A stretch of 64,000 nucleotides of DNA from Geminocystis sp. M7585_C2015_104 (GCA_015295805.1 DVEF01000041.1:53423-117422), one strand, 5' to 3'; positions 1 to 9,519 are shown, counted from the first letter of the stretch. A program made the numbers and translations. The notes: generated from the sequence alone by a model not told the origin.

Positions 1-402
1 AAAACCTCCCCACACCCATGCGGTCCGACCCGCCGTCAGTCTGATGTGCTAGTAATCCAAGGCCACCCCTCGAGGGCGGCATTGTGCCAAAAGGACCACC
101 CCCCGGCACTGGTCTTCTGCCACCAACGGCAAGGACAAAAACAGCACCCCCGGTAGCCCCGACCTAGCTCCCTGGTTGAGGCCTAAAGGAAAACACTTAG
201 ATAATAACCAGCACCCTGCCAGTCCAGAGTGAGGGGCAGTCTCCAGGTGTAGACCTTACCCCCAATTAATACCATAACACACTTAGGAGCCAACCTGGCA
301 ACGGTTGTCAACAAAAAATCTGGCCACAAGACAAACCATAGCTTAAAATAACAATAAGATATGTAAACTTTCGTAAACTATCATTAGGGATTAGACCCGT
401 CA
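1..402. other. GC-rich left flank, no assignable gene
   Basis: I cannot assign a gene here. Positions 1-300 are richer in G/C than the rest of the window and contain several short inverted repeats, for example GTGCC/GGCAC near 88-113 and CTGCC/GGCAG near 216-240, so a structured RNA is possible. On the minus strand one frame is free of stops from about 255 down to the window edge (about 85 codons), but its composition is Gly/Arg/Pro/Leu-rich, I recognise no family, and no good start is visible. Positions 300-402 are AT-rich and act as the leader of sds. Confidence 0.3.
360..377 (-). promoter_or_regulatory. HLR1-like direct repeat (putative RpaB site)
   Basis: Read on the minus strand, the site is TTTACGAAAGTTTACATA: two TTTAC(A) half-sites with a 10-bp period. 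It matches the cyanobacterial HLR1 consensus (KTTACAWWNN twice) with one mismatch in the core positions. It lies 26 bp upstream of the sds start. RpaB itself is encoded in this window at 30172-30915. Binding is inference. Confidence 0.35.
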
Positions 403-1374
403 ATGACGACAACAACCTCAATATTCGCCCCCGTGGAAAAGGACTTGTCAATCCTAGTGGCCAATCTCACCAGTCTGATTCAGGCTCAACATCCAATTTT
501 GGGGGCGGCGGCGGAGCATTTGTTTAGTGCTGGTGGTAAGAGAATCCGCCCGGCCATTGTATTACTATTGTCCAAAGCGACACTAAAAGGAGAAGAATTA
601 ACTCCCCGTCACCGTCGTTTGGCAGAAATCACTGAAATGATCCACACTGCTAGTCTCGTCCACGATGATGTAGTAGATGAAGCACAAATACGTCGTCAGG
701 TGGCCACCGTCAACAGTCTCTTTGGCAACAAGGTAGCAGTTTTGGCAGGGGATTTCCTTTTTGCCCAGTCATCATGGTATTTAGCCAATTTAGATAACCT
801 GGAGGTAGTAAAACTTTTATCGGAGGTGATTAGAGACTTTGCCGAAGGGGAAATACAACAGGGATTGAGTTGCTTCGACACCAGCATAACTCTGGAAAGG
901 TATCTTCAGAAAAGTTACTATAAAACCGCCTCTCTCATTGCCAACAGTGGTAAAGCCGCTGCAATCCTCAGCAACGTGGAAGAAGAAATAGCCAACCAGG
1001 TGTACAACTACGGGAAAAATCTGGGATTGGCCTTTCAGATTGTAGATGACATTCTAGACTTCACCTCCCCCACGGAAGTATTAGGGAAACCCGCCGGCAG
1101 TGACTTGGCTAGTGGCAATCTCACAGCGCCAGTTTTATTCGCTATGGAGGAAAAACCCCAGCTAAAAGTCCTCATTGAAAGGGAATTCGGCCAAGAGGGA
1201 GACTTGGAAAAGGCCCTCCAGTTAGTCCATGAAAGTAATGGCATCGAAAAAGCCAGACAGTTGGCCCACCATTACAGTCAATTGGCAGCAGAAAATCTTA
1301 AATGTCTTCCCCCCTCCCCCGCAAGAGACTCCCTCCACGAGTTGACCCACTACGTAGTCAGCCGCGTAAAATAG
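403..1374 (+). CDS. sds: Solanesyl diphosphate synthase (trans-polyprenyl transferase)
   Basis: A 323-aa class I trans-prenyltransferase that condenses isopentenyl diphosphate onto allylic diphosphates to make the long (C45-type) side chain of plastoquinone. Both aspartate-rich motifs are intact: DDVVD at residues 88-92 (first, followed by the conserved arginines) and DDILD at 215-219 (second). The GGKRIRP segment near residues 44-50 is the substrate diphosphate-binding region. The length is usual for the family. Chain length cannot be read from sequence alone; the solanesyl call rests on the cyanobacterial family. It appears monocistronic, with a convergent antiporter gene 11 bp downstream and an HLR1-like site upstream. 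Confidence 0.9.
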   Translation: MTTTTSIFAPVEKDLSILVANLTSLIQAQHPILGAAAEHLFSAGGKRIRPAIVLLLSKATLKGEELTPRHRRLAEITEMIHTASLVHDDVVDEAQIRRQVATVNSLFGNKVAVLAGDFLFAQSSWYLANLDNLEVVKLLSEVIRDFAEGEIQQGLSCFDTSITLERYLQKSYYKTASLIANSGKAAAILSNVEEEIANQVYNYGKNLGLAFQIVDDILDFTSPTEVLGKPAGSDLASGNLTAPVLFAMEEKPQLKVLIEREFGQEGDLEKALQLVHESNGIEKARQLAHHYSQLAAENLKCLPPSPARDSLHELTHYVVSRVK

Positions 1375-1385
1375 TCCTATTGCGC

Positions 1386-3440
1386 CTACCCAAAAATTAT
1401 CACAGAACTGTCTAGTTTTCCTATCACCTCAGTGGTAACATCGCTCACTGCTAGTCCCCCTGCTGTACGATATTGTGTATACTCAAGCAATACAAGCTCC
1501 ACCTCCTCCTCAACAGCCGTGCGAATGATGGTATCCGCCGGCGATGCAGTGGCTTTTATTTTTATCTGTGCCTCCCCGTGATAGCCAAAACCTCCTAAAG
1601 TCGTCCTCAGCACATTTTCCAGTGCCTCTGTGTGACCTTTACCCCCTTCCTGAATATACAGTACTGTAACTGTGCCGCCGTTGTTTTGCGCAAGCAGACT
1701 ACCTAAGGCAATCATTTTCAGTGTCTTTTGTTCCAGGTTTTCTACGGGCACCAGAATTTTCTTAAGACTGCTAGGAGAATTCAATAATTTTACCACCGCC
1801 ACTGGACAGTGAGAAGACCATAACACCTTATCCACGATATTGCCAAAAATCCTAGCCTGGACACTGGTTGAGCTGGGGCTCCATCCAAGGATAATCAAAT
1901 CCCCCTCTTTTTCCCTCGCTACACGACAAATGGCCTCAGCAAAGTCATCATCAATACGAATAACTGGTTCCATCACCACCCCGTATTCTTTACCATACTT
2001 CAAAGCCCTTTTGATTAAACGTTCACTTTCCTGTAATTCGTCCTGTAGCATAGGGTCATCCAGATGAGCCCTTGCCCTCACCACTGACAGGGCAATCACC
2101 TTTCCCCTTTGAAAAGAAGACAAAATGGCGGCTAGTTCCATCAGCCCTCTTTGATTTTTCGGACTGGATAATGGGAGTACAATGGTTCCAAGCTTCAAAG
2201 GGAAAACACCCTCATCCTCAAAGGCCGCCCCCGACTCCCTTCTTTCAGCCAGCCGTGAATCTATCTCTGGCTGGAGCAATTTAGGAGCAAACCTACTGGT
2301 TAAGATTGGCCCCCCTACGGAGGTTACCAACATCATCACGATTACAGAATTGAATACGGCCTTAGGCAGAATTCCCGCCTCAATCCCCACCACCGTAGCT
2401 GCCAAAGTTGCCGCCACCTGCGGTAGAGAAAGTGACCACATGGTCAAACACTGATCCCAGCTGTAGTTGAATACCAATTTGGGGATCCAACTGGCAATAA
2501 ACTTGCTAAGAATTAGTGTGCTGACAATCCCTATAGTAAGCAGAGAGTTTTCGCCGAAAATAGTCAAAAATTCCGATACCTTCAGCAGTAAGCCTATATA
2601 AACGAAGAAACAGGGGATAAACAGGGTGCTACCCACAAATTCTATTTTCTCCTTGACCACACCCTGGCCTACTACCCTATTTACCGCCAACCCCGCTAAA
2701 AATGCCCCCACAATCTGGTCAACATGAATTAGTTGCGCGCCAACGGAAGCCAAGAAAACAGCTAACAACACGAAGAGAAACTGATTGCTTTCTTCCTCCC
2801 CCGTGCGACGGAAATACTCCCTGCCAGCGTAGGCAAACCCAAACAAGACTATCACACAGTAAATAGCTAAATTGAATAACAAACCAATCAAGGTCGCCAA
2901 GGTGAATTGGCCACTTCCTACCGCCACACAAATGGCTAACACTACTAAGGCTCCAATGTCAGTAAAAATAGTAGCCCCAATGGTAGCTATTACCGCCTCA
3001 TTATTGACTACCCCCAAACGGGTGACAATGGGATAAGCCAAAAGGGTATGAGAAGCTAGAAGTGAGCCCAACAATATCGAGGCATTCCACCCCATCTGGA
3101 AGGCTAGGCCCAATAATGTGCCCATTGACAAGGGGACAATGAAAGTGGTAAAACCGAAGAGGAGTGACTTGTTCCTGGCTTTGCGGAAGTCCTCCACGTC
3201 GATTTCTAAACCCGCCACAAACATCAAATAGATTTTCCCTATATCGGCCAGCAGCTTCACCGCCTCACTATTTTTGTCCAGCAATCCCAATCCATCTTCT
3301 CCAAAAATCACCCCGGCAAACAATAATCCCACTAAACCCGGCAGTCTGATTTTCTCAAAAATGGGGGGAAATACCAGAATCAGTAATAGCAGGATAGTAA
3401 AACTGGCTAGAGGCGCCTTCAACACAGTGGCAAATAACAT
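1386..3440 (-). CDS. CPA2-family cation/proton antiporter with C-terminal USP domains
   Basis: A 684-aa protein. Residues about 15-400 form a Na+/H+ exchanger domain of the CPA2 type with roughly 12 hydrophobic segments. The soluble C-terminal part (about residues 410-684) holds two universal stress protein-like domains; GDLIILGWSP followed by SSHCPVAVVK is typical of a USP nucleotide-binding end. It should exchange Na+ or K+ for H+ in the cytoplasmic or thylakoid membrane, with the USP domains as a possible nucleotide sensor (family knowledge). It resembles the NhaS group of cyanobacteria, but ion specificity and the NhaS subtype cannot be set from sequence. It is convergent with sds and divergent from the next gene. 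Confidence 0.8.
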   Translation of the reverse strand: MLFATVLKAPLASFTILLLLILVFPPIFEKIRLPGLVGLLFAGVIFGEDGLGLLDKNSEAVKLLADIGKIYLMFVAGLEIDVEDFRKARNKSLLFGFTTFIVPLSMGTLLGLAFQMGWNASILLGSLLASHTLLAYPIVTRLGVVNNEAVIATIGATIFTDIGALVVLAICVAVGSGQFTLATLIGLLFNLAIYCVIVLFGFAYAGREYFRRTGEEESNQFLFVLLAVFLASVGAQLIHVDQIVGAFLAGLAVNRVVGQGVVKEKIEFVGSTLFIPCFFVYIGLLLKVSEFLTIFGENSLLTIGIVSTLILSKFIASWIPKLVFNYSWDQCLTMWSLSLPQVAATLAATVVGIEAGILPKAVFNSVIVMMLVTSVGGPILTSRFAPKLLQPEIDSRLAERRESGAAFEDEGVFPLKLGTIVLPLSSPKNQRGLMELAAILSSFQRGKVIALSVVRARAHLDDPMLQDELQESERLIKRALKYGKEYGVVMEPVIRIDDDFAEAICRVAREKEGDLIILGWSPSSTSVQARIFGNIVDKVLWSSHCPVAVVKLLNSPSSLKKILVPVENLEQKTLKMIALGSLLAQNNGGTVTVLYIQEGGKGHTEALENVLRTTLGGFGYHGEAQIKIKATASPADTIIRTAVEEEVELVLLEYTQYRTAGGLAVSDVTTEVIGKLDSSVIIFG

Positions 3441-3530
3441 AGTCTTGTCACAAAAAAATAGCCTGAAAAGGGCACAGGTCCATTATGTATTATGTAATAA
3501 GAAAACAAGTCTTTTTAACTTCTTGGCTTT

Positions 3531-4574
3531 ATGCCTGATTTTCTCAGCGAATCCGATTTACAATCTATATACGAAAAGATACAAGACCTCCAGCAGAGAC
3601 TTAGTCAATTAGAACAAAGGAATCAAACAGTAATTATATCGGGGGGAAAGCCCAATATACAACCCCAACCCCTGAGGATTACCCAAGAAGAATTGGTTAA
3701 CATTTACAATTATGCCCCACAAATCCTCCTTGCCTATGTTACCCCTGTTGCCGTCACTGCCCACACCTATACACAACAAGACCCCCACCAGGTTACCCTA
3801 GAGTATAGTCCTAGTGGCCATTATTGGGTTGTTTTAACGGAAACGGAGGCAGGCAAATCCTACTGGCTTTTACCCCATGGTGGCAGGAGAATTGATTTCA
3901 ACCGTCTTAGAAGTCGCATAGAATTGTTGTTTGACCTTCAGGGAGACAGCCATTATCTTAACACCAACTTCAACCTTGAGAAACCCGCTCAACTCCGTAT
4001 TTTACCAGGTGGTACCTCTTGGCAACTAGTAGAAAAAGGATATATCATCTCCGGTAAAGTTTCCCCCGCCCAAAAAATACTATCGGAAATAGAAAATTTG
4101 CGAGATTCCCAAGGGAAAATCCCCGATTCTTTCAATTCTCTCTTAGAAAATATACAAAATATAAGTAAATACAACAGCGAAGATAAAAATATTAATGCCG
4201 AAATAAAAAAAATAAAGGAAAGTTTAACCCAAGTAATCGACCGGGTAATAGAATATAAATCTTATTTTACGGAAAAACTTAACAAAACTAATGAGGAGCT
4301 GGAGCAAAAGCTCAGAGAATATAGGGAAACTGCAGAAAAAAATACCCAGCTATTGGCCAGTTCCAAAGAGCTAAGCCTGACAAGGCTTACTCAACAATGT
4401 CAACATATAGAGAATAAAATTGTGCAAATGGATATGCAGCTCGCCGCTAAACTTCAACAACAAGATAAAACCATCCGGTATCTCAAAACGGGTGTTATTT
4501 GTCTGTTTCTGTTGGAGGGGTTTCTTCTGGCAATTGTATCCGTGACGTTACTGGCAATATTTTTCGACAGTTGA
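3531..4574 (+). CDS. Hypothetical coiled-coil protein with C-terminal membrane anchor
   Basis: A 347-aa protein that I do not recognise. A short N-terminal coiled coil (residues 5-30) is followed by a globular segment of about 150 residues containing HYWVVLTETEAGKSYWLLP, then a long Glu/Lys-rich coiled coil (about 205-310). A single hydrophobic helix near residues 318-342 ends the protein. The topology suggests a tail-anchored cytosolic protein. Similar architectures exist in other cyanobacterial hypothetical proteins. The gene ends 115 bp before acsF and is followed by a large inverted repeat, so co-transcription with acsF is uncertain. Confidence 0.6.
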   Translation: MPDFLSESDLQSIYEKIQDLQQRLSQLEQRNQTVIISGGKPNIQPQPLRITQEELVNIYNYAPQILLAYVTPVAVTAHTYTQQDPHQVTLEYSPSGHYWVVLTETEAGKSYWLLPHGGRRIDFNRLRSRIELLFDLQGDSHYLNTNFNLEKPAQLRILPGGTSWQLVEKGYIISGKVSPAQKILSEIENLRDSQGKIPDSFNSLLENIQNISKYNSEDKNINAEIKKIKESLTQVIDRVIEYKSYFTEKLNKTNEELEQKLREYRETAEKNTQLLASSKELSLTRLTQQCQHIENKIVQMDMQLAAKLQQQDKTIRYLKTGVICLFLLEGFLLAIVSVTLLAIFFDS

Positions 4575-4579
4575 GGGGG

Positions 4580-4640
4580 CTCAGTTTACAAGTCTTAACA
4601 AAATTAGTCGAAAAGAGGCGGAGGATTTTGTTAAACTGAG
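4580..4640. repeat. Long interrupted inverted repeat between the 347-aa gene and acsF
   Basis: The right arm at 4625-4640 is ATTTTGTTAAACTGAG. Its reverse complement occurs on the left at 4580-4604 but is interrupted by 9 extra bases after CTCAGTTTA. Without that insertion the two arms would pair over 16 bp; even with it, TTAACAAAAT (4595-4604) pairs perfectly with 4625-4634. There is no T-run behind it, so it is not a standard terminator. It may be an RNA processing stem or a regulatory structure of acsF. Confidence 0.6.
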
Positions 4641-4689
4641 ATCTAATTGAAATTAGGGTAAAAAAAACTTAAACCACAGGCAGGAGAAA

Positions 4690-5766
4690 ATGGTAACAAC
4701 CGTAAAAACCCCAGAATTCGAGGAAATTCGGCCGGGGGTGAAAGCGCCAGCCAAGGAAACCCTCCTCACTCCTCGTTTCTACACCACCGACTTTGAAGAA
4801 ATGGAGAAAATGGACATCAGTGCCAACGAGGAGGAGTTAAAAGCTATTCTCGCCGAATTTAGGGAGGACTATAATCGTAATCACTTTGTAAGAACAGAAG
4901 AATTCAACCAGTCGTGGGATCACATTGATGGTGAAACCCGTCGTCTTTTCATAGAATTTCTAGAAAGATCCTGCACTGCCGAGTTTTCCGGTTTCCTGTT
5001 ATACAAAGAATTGGGAAGACGTTTAAAAGATAAAAACCCCATCCTGGCAGAGTGTTTCACCCTAATGTCACGGGATGAGGCGCGTCATGCCGGCTTTTTA
5101 AACAAGGCCATGTCTGATTTCAATTTAACCCTGGATTTAGGCTTTTTAACAAAAACCCGTAAGTATACCTTTTTTAAACCTAAATTTATCTTCTACGCCA
5201 CCTACTTGTCCGAGAAAATCGGCTACTGGCGCTATATTACCATATACCGTCATCTGGAGCAACACCCCGAACACTGCATCTACCCCATATTCAAGTTTTT
5301 TGAAAACTGGTGTCAGGATGAAAATCGTCACGGAGACTTCTTCGACGCTATCCTCCGCGCCCAACCCCAATTCTTAAATGACTGGAAAGCTAAACTGTGG
5401 TGTCGTTTCTTCCTCCTGTCCGTATTTGCCACTATGTATCTAAATGATCAACAAAGGGCAGGTTTCTACAAGGCTATTGGTTTGGACGCCAAGGAGTACG
5501 ACAAACATGTTATAAAGAAGACCAACAACACCGCTGCTAAGGTCTTCCCTGTCATCCTAAATGTAGACAATCCCAAATTCTACCAACTTCTGGACATTTG
5601 TGTTGCCAACGGTGAGCAATTGAGGGCTATTGATGCCAGTAATGCCATTGCCCCCATTAAATTCCTCCGCAAGTTGCCTCTGTATATATCCAATGTAGTC
5701 CAGTTCATTCGTCTTTATCTCATGAAACCCATCGAAGTTAAACACCAAGAGGGCTATGTAGCCTAA
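4690..5766 (+). CDS. acsF: Mg-protoporphyrin IX monomethyl ester oxidative cyclase
   Basis: A 358-aa diiron enzyme that uses O2 to form the isocyclic E ring of chlorophyll. The ferritin-like ligand motifs are present: DEARHAGF (around residue 140) and DENRHGDFF (around residue 213), plus a further glutamate in the SCTAEFSGF segment. The length matches the cyanobacterial family, and [18 protein letters not shown] is a typical N-terminus. GGAG at 4682-4685 is the ribosome binding site. Oxygen-type cyclases are often duplicated (CycI/CycII) in cyanobacteria; which paralogue this is cannot be told here. A hairpin terminator follows at 5792. Confidence 0.95.
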   Translation: MVTTVKTPEFEEIRPGVKAPAKETLLTPRFYTTDFEEMEKMDISANEEELKAILAEFREDYNRNHFVRTEEFNQSWDHIDGETRRLFIEFLERSCTAEFSGFLLYKELGRRLKDKNPILAECFTLMSRDEARHAGFLNKAMSDFNLTLDLGFLTKTRKYTFFKPKFIFYATYLSEKIGYWRYITIYRHLEQHPEHCIYPIFKFFENWCQDENRHGDFFDAILRAQPQFLNDWKAKLWCRFFLLSVFATMYLNDQQRAGFYKAIGLDAKEYDKHVIKKTNNTAAKVFPVILNVDNPKFYQLLDICVANGEQLRAIDASNAIAPIKFLRKLPLYISNVVQFIRLYLMKPIEVKHQEGYVA

Positions 5767-5791
5767 TTCTCCATCACTGCCATTGTCACCC

Positions 5792-5827
5792 ATATCCCCC
5801 AACCTCCCAAGGGGGGTATTTTTTTGT
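5792..5827 (+). terminator. Rho-independent terminator of acsF
   Basis: ATATCCCCC and GGGGGGTAT form a stem with an 11-nt loop, followed immediately by a run of seven T. It lies 26 bp after the acsF stop codon. Confidence 0.7.
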
Positions 5828-5898
5828 CATTCTCGGGGAAATATAAAGATTGGATAAAGATACCCGGTTTTTTGAGTAAAATCCCCAGGTAGGCTCTA

Positions 5899-5907
5899 TG
5901 CTATAAT
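5899..5907 (+). promoter_or_regulatory. Extended -10 promoter element TGCTATAAT
   Basis: A perfect TGN-TATAAT extended -10 element. No good -35 hexamer lies at 16-18 bp, which is acceptable for extended -10 promoters. Transcription would start near 5914, downstream of the acsF terminator. Confidence 0.5.
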
Positions 5908-5913
5908 GGGAAA

Positions 5914-5985
5914 TAGAGTAGTCCGGTTCAAGTATAAGTTCCACTAAACCAACGGCCAAAAGCCGACTTCGCGGCGGTTTTTCGT
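5914..5985 (+). ncRNA. Candidate small RNA or attenuated leader
   Basis: The segment starts behind an extended -10 element and ends in a terminator-like hairpin: GCCG (5962-5965) pairs with CGGC (5972-5975), flanked by AAAA upstream and T5 downstream (5978-5982). The transcript would be about 70 nt. It could be a free small RNA or a leader that attenuates the following RsbW-like gene. I do not recognise it as Yfr1, Yfr2, 6S or another named cyanobacterial RNA. Confidence 0.3.
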
Positions 5986-6038
5986 CATTTTCATCCTCTT
6001 TTCCTGGTCTGTAGTTGTGCATATCGGGAGTGACTCAA

Positions 6039-6482
6039 GTGATTTCCATCTCGCTGCCCATAAAAATAGGCAACTGGAAAACCGTAAGTTTCCCCTCCAC
6101 CCTCTACCTTTCTCCCGTGCTGGATATTCTACTAAATAAAGTCCCTAAACCCCTACGTGCAGAGATTAGGCTAGGACTACAAGAAGCCCTAGTCAATGCT
6201 GCTAAACACGGCAACAAACTTGACCCCAGTAAACCAGTGGTGGTCAAGTTTTGTTATAAAAGGGGGGAATACTCTTGGATAGTGTGCGATCAGGGGGAGG
6301 GTTTTTCGCAATCCCGTAGTTGTCCGCTAAACCAGCCCGACTTGCCCCCAGAAGAGGCAGAAAACGGACGGGGTTTATGCATCCTCCATCAGATTTTTGA
6401 CAAAGTCCACTGGGATAGACAAGGTCGTCGGGTTAAACTGTCTAAGTATGTTCCCTTTTCATCCCTACTCAGGTTTATCTGA
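6039..6482 (+). CDS. RsbW-type anti-sigma factor-like HATPase
   Basis: A small GHKL ATPase of about 147 aa. The N box is EALVNAAKHGN, the G1 box is CDQGEGF, and the NGRGLCIL segment is the G2 region. Such proteins bind and phosphorylate anti-sigma-factor antagonists, or act as stand-alone kinases controlling sigma factors (family knowledge). The open frame begins with TTG at 6015, but GTG at 6039 has GGGAG 8 nt upstream and is the better start. No anti-sigma antagonist or sigma gene is adjacent. Its last 18 bases overlap the convergent 99-aa gene. Confidence 0.75.
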   Translation: MISISLPIKIGNWKTVSFPSTLYLSPVLDILLNKVPKPLRAEIRLGLQEALVNAAKHGNKLDPSKPVVVKFCYKRGEYSWIVCDQGEGFSQSRSCPLNQPDLPPEEAENGRGLCILHQIFDKVHWDRQGRRVKLSKYVPFSSLLRFI

Positions 6483-6764
6483 GTTTTTTTTGTGTCCATG
6501 AGTAGGACAGGGTAGGGGATGGATAGTTTTATTTAACCATCCCTGTGCCTGGCTGATCCTCTCTAGGGCCTCTTGTGTCTCCCCCTTTAGCAGGTATATC
6601 AACGCCGCCGTCAATTGTTGCAAGGCTTGAGCCTGTCTATCATTTTTCAGCCGATGCCAATCCCTAGGACTAATAGCAGTTCGCTGTGCCAGAATCCGAG
6701 CAATCTCCAGATTACTCATGTTCTCCAGGGCATCTTTAGTTTTAGTTTCCAAAGGCCAATTCAT
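6465..6764 (-). CDS. Conserved hypothetical protein (cyanobacterial, 99 aa)
   Basis: A 99-aa, probably helical, soluble protein with no signal peptide or membrane segment. The N-terminal half (KTKDALENMSNLEIARILA) and the central QALQQLTAALIYLLKG helix look like a small helical-bundle protein. I cannot name a function. The 3' end overlaps the convergent RsbW-like gene by 18 bp. Confidence 0.6.
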   Translation of the reverse strand: MNWPLETKTKDALENMSNLEIARILAQRTAISPRDWHRLKNDRQAQALQQLTAALIYLLKGETQEALERISQAQGWLNKTIHPLPCPTHGHKKNSDKPE

Positions 6765-6840
6765 GTCCTATAATTCCCCTTGATGTCATTTCTGACCATC
6801 AATTATATTTTTATATTCGTTGTATTCCAACTATTGTAGA

Positions 6841-7206
6841 ATGTCCCGCCCAGAAGAAAAAAACTCTCACCCCCCGCAGCCAGATTTAACCGAGGCTATT
6901 GCCCAGATAGAAACACAACTGGAAAGACTAAAACAACGTTATCAACAGGTTATCACAGCCCAAGAGAGAAAAGAAGAACTCCTTGCTAGAAAGAAAGAGA
7001 TAGAAAGCCAAATAAAAGAAAATCGTCGGGAATCCCTAAAAAGTGAGTTATATTACCTGCAAAAGGAATTAGAAGAAATTGAGGTGCGTCTAGAAAGTCA
7101 GCTGTTCAAGTGGAGTAGTTTGAGTGAACCCTTCTGGCAGGCAGTGCGTTTTCTGGGATTGGGCATAGTCATAGGCTGGATTCTCAAAAGTTTGGCGGGA
7201 AATTGA
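6841..7206 (+). CDS. Hypothetical coiled-coil protein with C-terminal transmembrane helix
   Basis: The protein has 121 aa from ATG 6841; the frame is open to a TTG at 6820, but MSRPEEKN is the more natural start. Residues about 15-90 are a charged Lys/Glu/Gln coiled coil, and a hydrophobic helix (FLGLGIVIGWILKSL) ends the protein. It is probably tail-anchored. Function unknown. dprA starts 3 bp after the stop, so the two are co-transcribed. Confidence 0.65.
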   Translation: MSRPEEKNSHPPQPDLTEAIAQIETQLERLKQRYQQVITAQERKEELLARKKEIESQIKENRRESLKSELYYLQKELEEIEVRLESQLFKWSSLSEPFWQAVRFLGLGIVIGWILKSLAGN

Positions 7207-7209
7207 ATC

Positions 7210-8367
7210 ATGAATAACAACGAAAAAATCTACTGGTTGGCTTGGTCAAAAATTAAGGGCGTTGGCGCCTCTTCCCTCAAGAAAATCTACGACCACTTCG
7301 GCAGTGTTGAGGCAGCATGGAGGGCAAGCCCAAAAGAATTTGGGGCCATACCGGGCATAAACCAGAAAATCCTAAATGCCATTATTGGGGGAAAACCTAA
7401 GATAAATCCGGAAAATCTATATAAAGAACACCTCAAAAAAAACCCCAAATTTTTAACCCCCACAGACGAACAATACCCCCAATTGTTATTAGAAATCCCA
7501 AGTCCACCACCAGTGCTGTATTACAAAGGGACAATCAACATACAAGAAAGCAAAGGGATAATCCCAGCAATAGCCATAGTGGGCACAAGAAGCCCCACAG
7601 AACATGGAAGGCGTTGGACCTACAATGTAAGCAAGGCACTAGCTCAAAAAGGGTTTACTATAGTTTCAGGATTGGCAGAGGGCATCGACAGTTATGCCCA
7701 CCGCGGTTGCCTGGATGGCGGGGGAAAAACAGTGGCAGTGTTGGGCAATGGGTTAGATAGGGCATATCCCCGCTGCAATCAAAGCCTAATGGAAGAAATA
7801 GCCGCCAAGGGGCTGATCTTAACAGAATATGAATACGGAATGAATCCAGAGAGAGGAAATTTCCCCGCCCGCAATCGCATAATCGCAGGCATGTGTAGGG
7901 CAGTGTTAATAATGGAGGCGCCAGAAAAATCAGGAGCCCTCATTACGGCATACTATGCCAATGAATTCAACCGGGATGTGTACATTCTTCCCAACAGTCC
8001 AGATGAACCAAAGGCAAGAGGCTGTCTCAGACTAATCCACAACGGCGCCCAAGTAATAATCAGTGAGGAGGAATTATTGACAAATCTAGGGGCAATACCC
8101 CAAATAGAACAACTACAACCACAACAGTTGTCTCTCTTCTCCCCAAAAGACAGCAACCCCCAACCTAACACCCCGCCAACCCCCCTTTCCCCCCTTAGCC
8201 CCAAGGAGGAGCAGGTGTATGGCGTAATACAAAAGGACCCCCTCCCCCTAGACTTGATTGTACACCTGTCGGGATTGGAGGCAAAAGAGGTGTCGAGTAT
8301 CCTCCTCCAACTGGAATTGGCGGGTTTAATCAGTCAACTACCCGGAATGATGTACTGTCGGTGTTGA
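7210..8367 (+). CDS. dprA: DNA processing protein DprA
   Basis: A 385-aa protein that loads RecA on incoming single-stranded DNA during transformation. An N-terminal SAM/HhH-like region ([17 protein letters not shown]) precedes the Rossmann-type DprA domain with [24 protein letters not shown] and [10 protein letters not shown], the canonical signature. The C-terminal DprA winged-helix domain (about residues 320-385) is present. The last 30 bases overlap the convergent carA. A second, shorter DprA-like protein lies at 37796-38299. Confidence 0.92.
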   Translation: MNNNEKIYWLAWSKIKGVGASSLKKIYDHFGSVEAAWRASPKEFGAIPGINQKILNAIIGGKPKINPENLYKEHLKKNPKFLTPTDEQYPQLLLEIPSPPPVLYYKGTINIQESKGIIPAIAIVGTRSPTEHGRRWTYNVSKALAQKGFTIVSGLAEGIDSYAHRGCLDGGGKTVAVLGNGLDRAYPRCNQSLMEEIAAKGLILTEYEYGMNPERGNFPARNRIIAGMCRAVLIMEAPEKSGALITAYYANEFNRDVYILPNSPDEPKARGCLRLIHNGAQVIISEEELLTNLGAIPQIEQLQPQQLSLFSPKDSNPQPNTPPTPLSPLSPKEEQVYGVIQKDPLPLDLIVHLSGLEAKEVSSILLQLELAGLISQLPGMMYCRC

Positions 8368-9519
8368 TTGTAGACGTTGTTGGCGATACTCCCGCATCAT
8401 CCTCACAAACTGTTCAAAAAGGTAATCGGCATCATGGGGCCCAGGACTCGCCTCGGGATGGTATTGTACAGAGAAGAAGGGGAGTTTCTTGTGTCTGATA
8501 CCGGCCACTGTGAGGTCGTTTAGGTTAAAGTGGGTAATCTCCACATCCTCGGGAAGGGACTCTTGAGAAACGGCAAATCCATGATTCTGACTCGTGATTT
8601 CCACTTTCTGTCGCAAACCAGCAGGATGATTTAAACCCCGATGGCCGAATTTCAGCTTAAAAGTCTCGGCGCCCAAAGATAAACTTAGAAGCTGATGTCC
8701 CATGCAAATACCAAAAATAGGCTTTTTGGCCTCTAGCAGGGCTCTCACCGTGGCAATTCCCTCCTTTACCGCCGCCGGATCTCCAGGGCCATTGGACAGA
8801 AAAATCCCATCTGGAGCGTATGCCAAAATCTCTTCCGGAGGGGTATCCGCAGGTACTACTATGACCTTACAACCGTAACTAGCGAGACGCCGCAGAATAT
8901 TCCGTTTAATACCGAAGTCGATGGCTACGACGGTATATTGCTCCTTTTCAGCAAGGGCAGCCTTAGGATTAAACTCCCATTGTGGACTAGTAGGTTCTGT
9001 CCACTCGTATACTTCCTTAGTAGTGACGTGCCCCACTAGATTTAAACCAGCCATGGGAGGAACATCTTGTAGTTTGCGCAACAGTTCCTCCCCATCCAAT
9101 ATTTCCGTAGAAATGGCCCCATTCATGGCGCCATAAATGCGAATCCGACGGGTTAAATCCCGGGTATCTATGCCAAAAATACCCACAATGTTGTGTTGTT
9201 TGAGATACTCCGGCAAAGATTGAGTGGCGCGCCAGTTACTGGGACGGAAACAGATATTACGGGCCACAATACCTCTTACCTGGGGCCTATCTGACTCCTC
9301 GTCCTCCCCATTGACACCAGTGTTGCCCAGTTCAGGATAGGTGAAAGTCACAATTTGTCCACAATAGCTAGGATCAGTCAAAACCTCCTGATAGCCCGTC
9401 ATGCCAGTATTAAATACCACCTCTCCCATGGTAGTGCCATTGGCTCCACAGGAAAAACCCCTATACACACTACCATCCGCCAGCACCAATATAGCCGGTT
9501 TATAATCGAAAAGTTGCAT
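8338..9519 (-). CDS. carA: Carbamoyl-phosphate synthase small subunit
   Basis: A 393-aa glutamine amidotransferase subunit that supplies ammonia to CarB for arginine and pyrimidine synthesis. The N-terminal CPSase domain ([13 protein letters not shown]) is followed by the class I GATase domain with the nucleophile elbow GICMGHQLL and the His-Glu pair in [12 protein letters not shown]. Length and order are standard. carB is not adjacent, as is common in cyanobacteria. The start ATG is clear. The 3' end overlaps dprA by 30 bp tail to tail. Confidence 0.95.
   Translation of the reverse strand: MQLFDYKPAILVLADGSVYRGFSCGANGTTMGEVVFNTGMTGYQEVLTDPSYCGQIVTFTYPELGNTGVNGEDEESDRPQVRGIVARNICFRPSNWRATQSLPEYLKQHNIVGIFGIDTRDLTRRIRIYGAMNGAISTEILDGEELLRKLQDVPPMAGLNLVGHVTTKEVYEWTEPTSPQWEFNPKAALAEKEQYTVVAIDFGIKRNILRRLASYGCKVIVVPADTPPEEILAYAPDGIFLSNGPGDPAAVKEGIATVRALLEAKKPIFGICMGHQLLSLSLGAETFKLKFGHRGLNHPAGLRQKVEITSQNHGFAVSQESLPEDVEITHFNLNDLTVAGIRHKKLPFFSVQYHPEASPGPHDADYLFEQFVRMMREYRQQRLQSTPTVHHSG

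Noticed and set aside
8338..8367. dprA/carA overlap as a sign of a misassembled or truncated gene
   Set aside because: Both proteins are full length with intact C-terminal domains, so the overlap is real.
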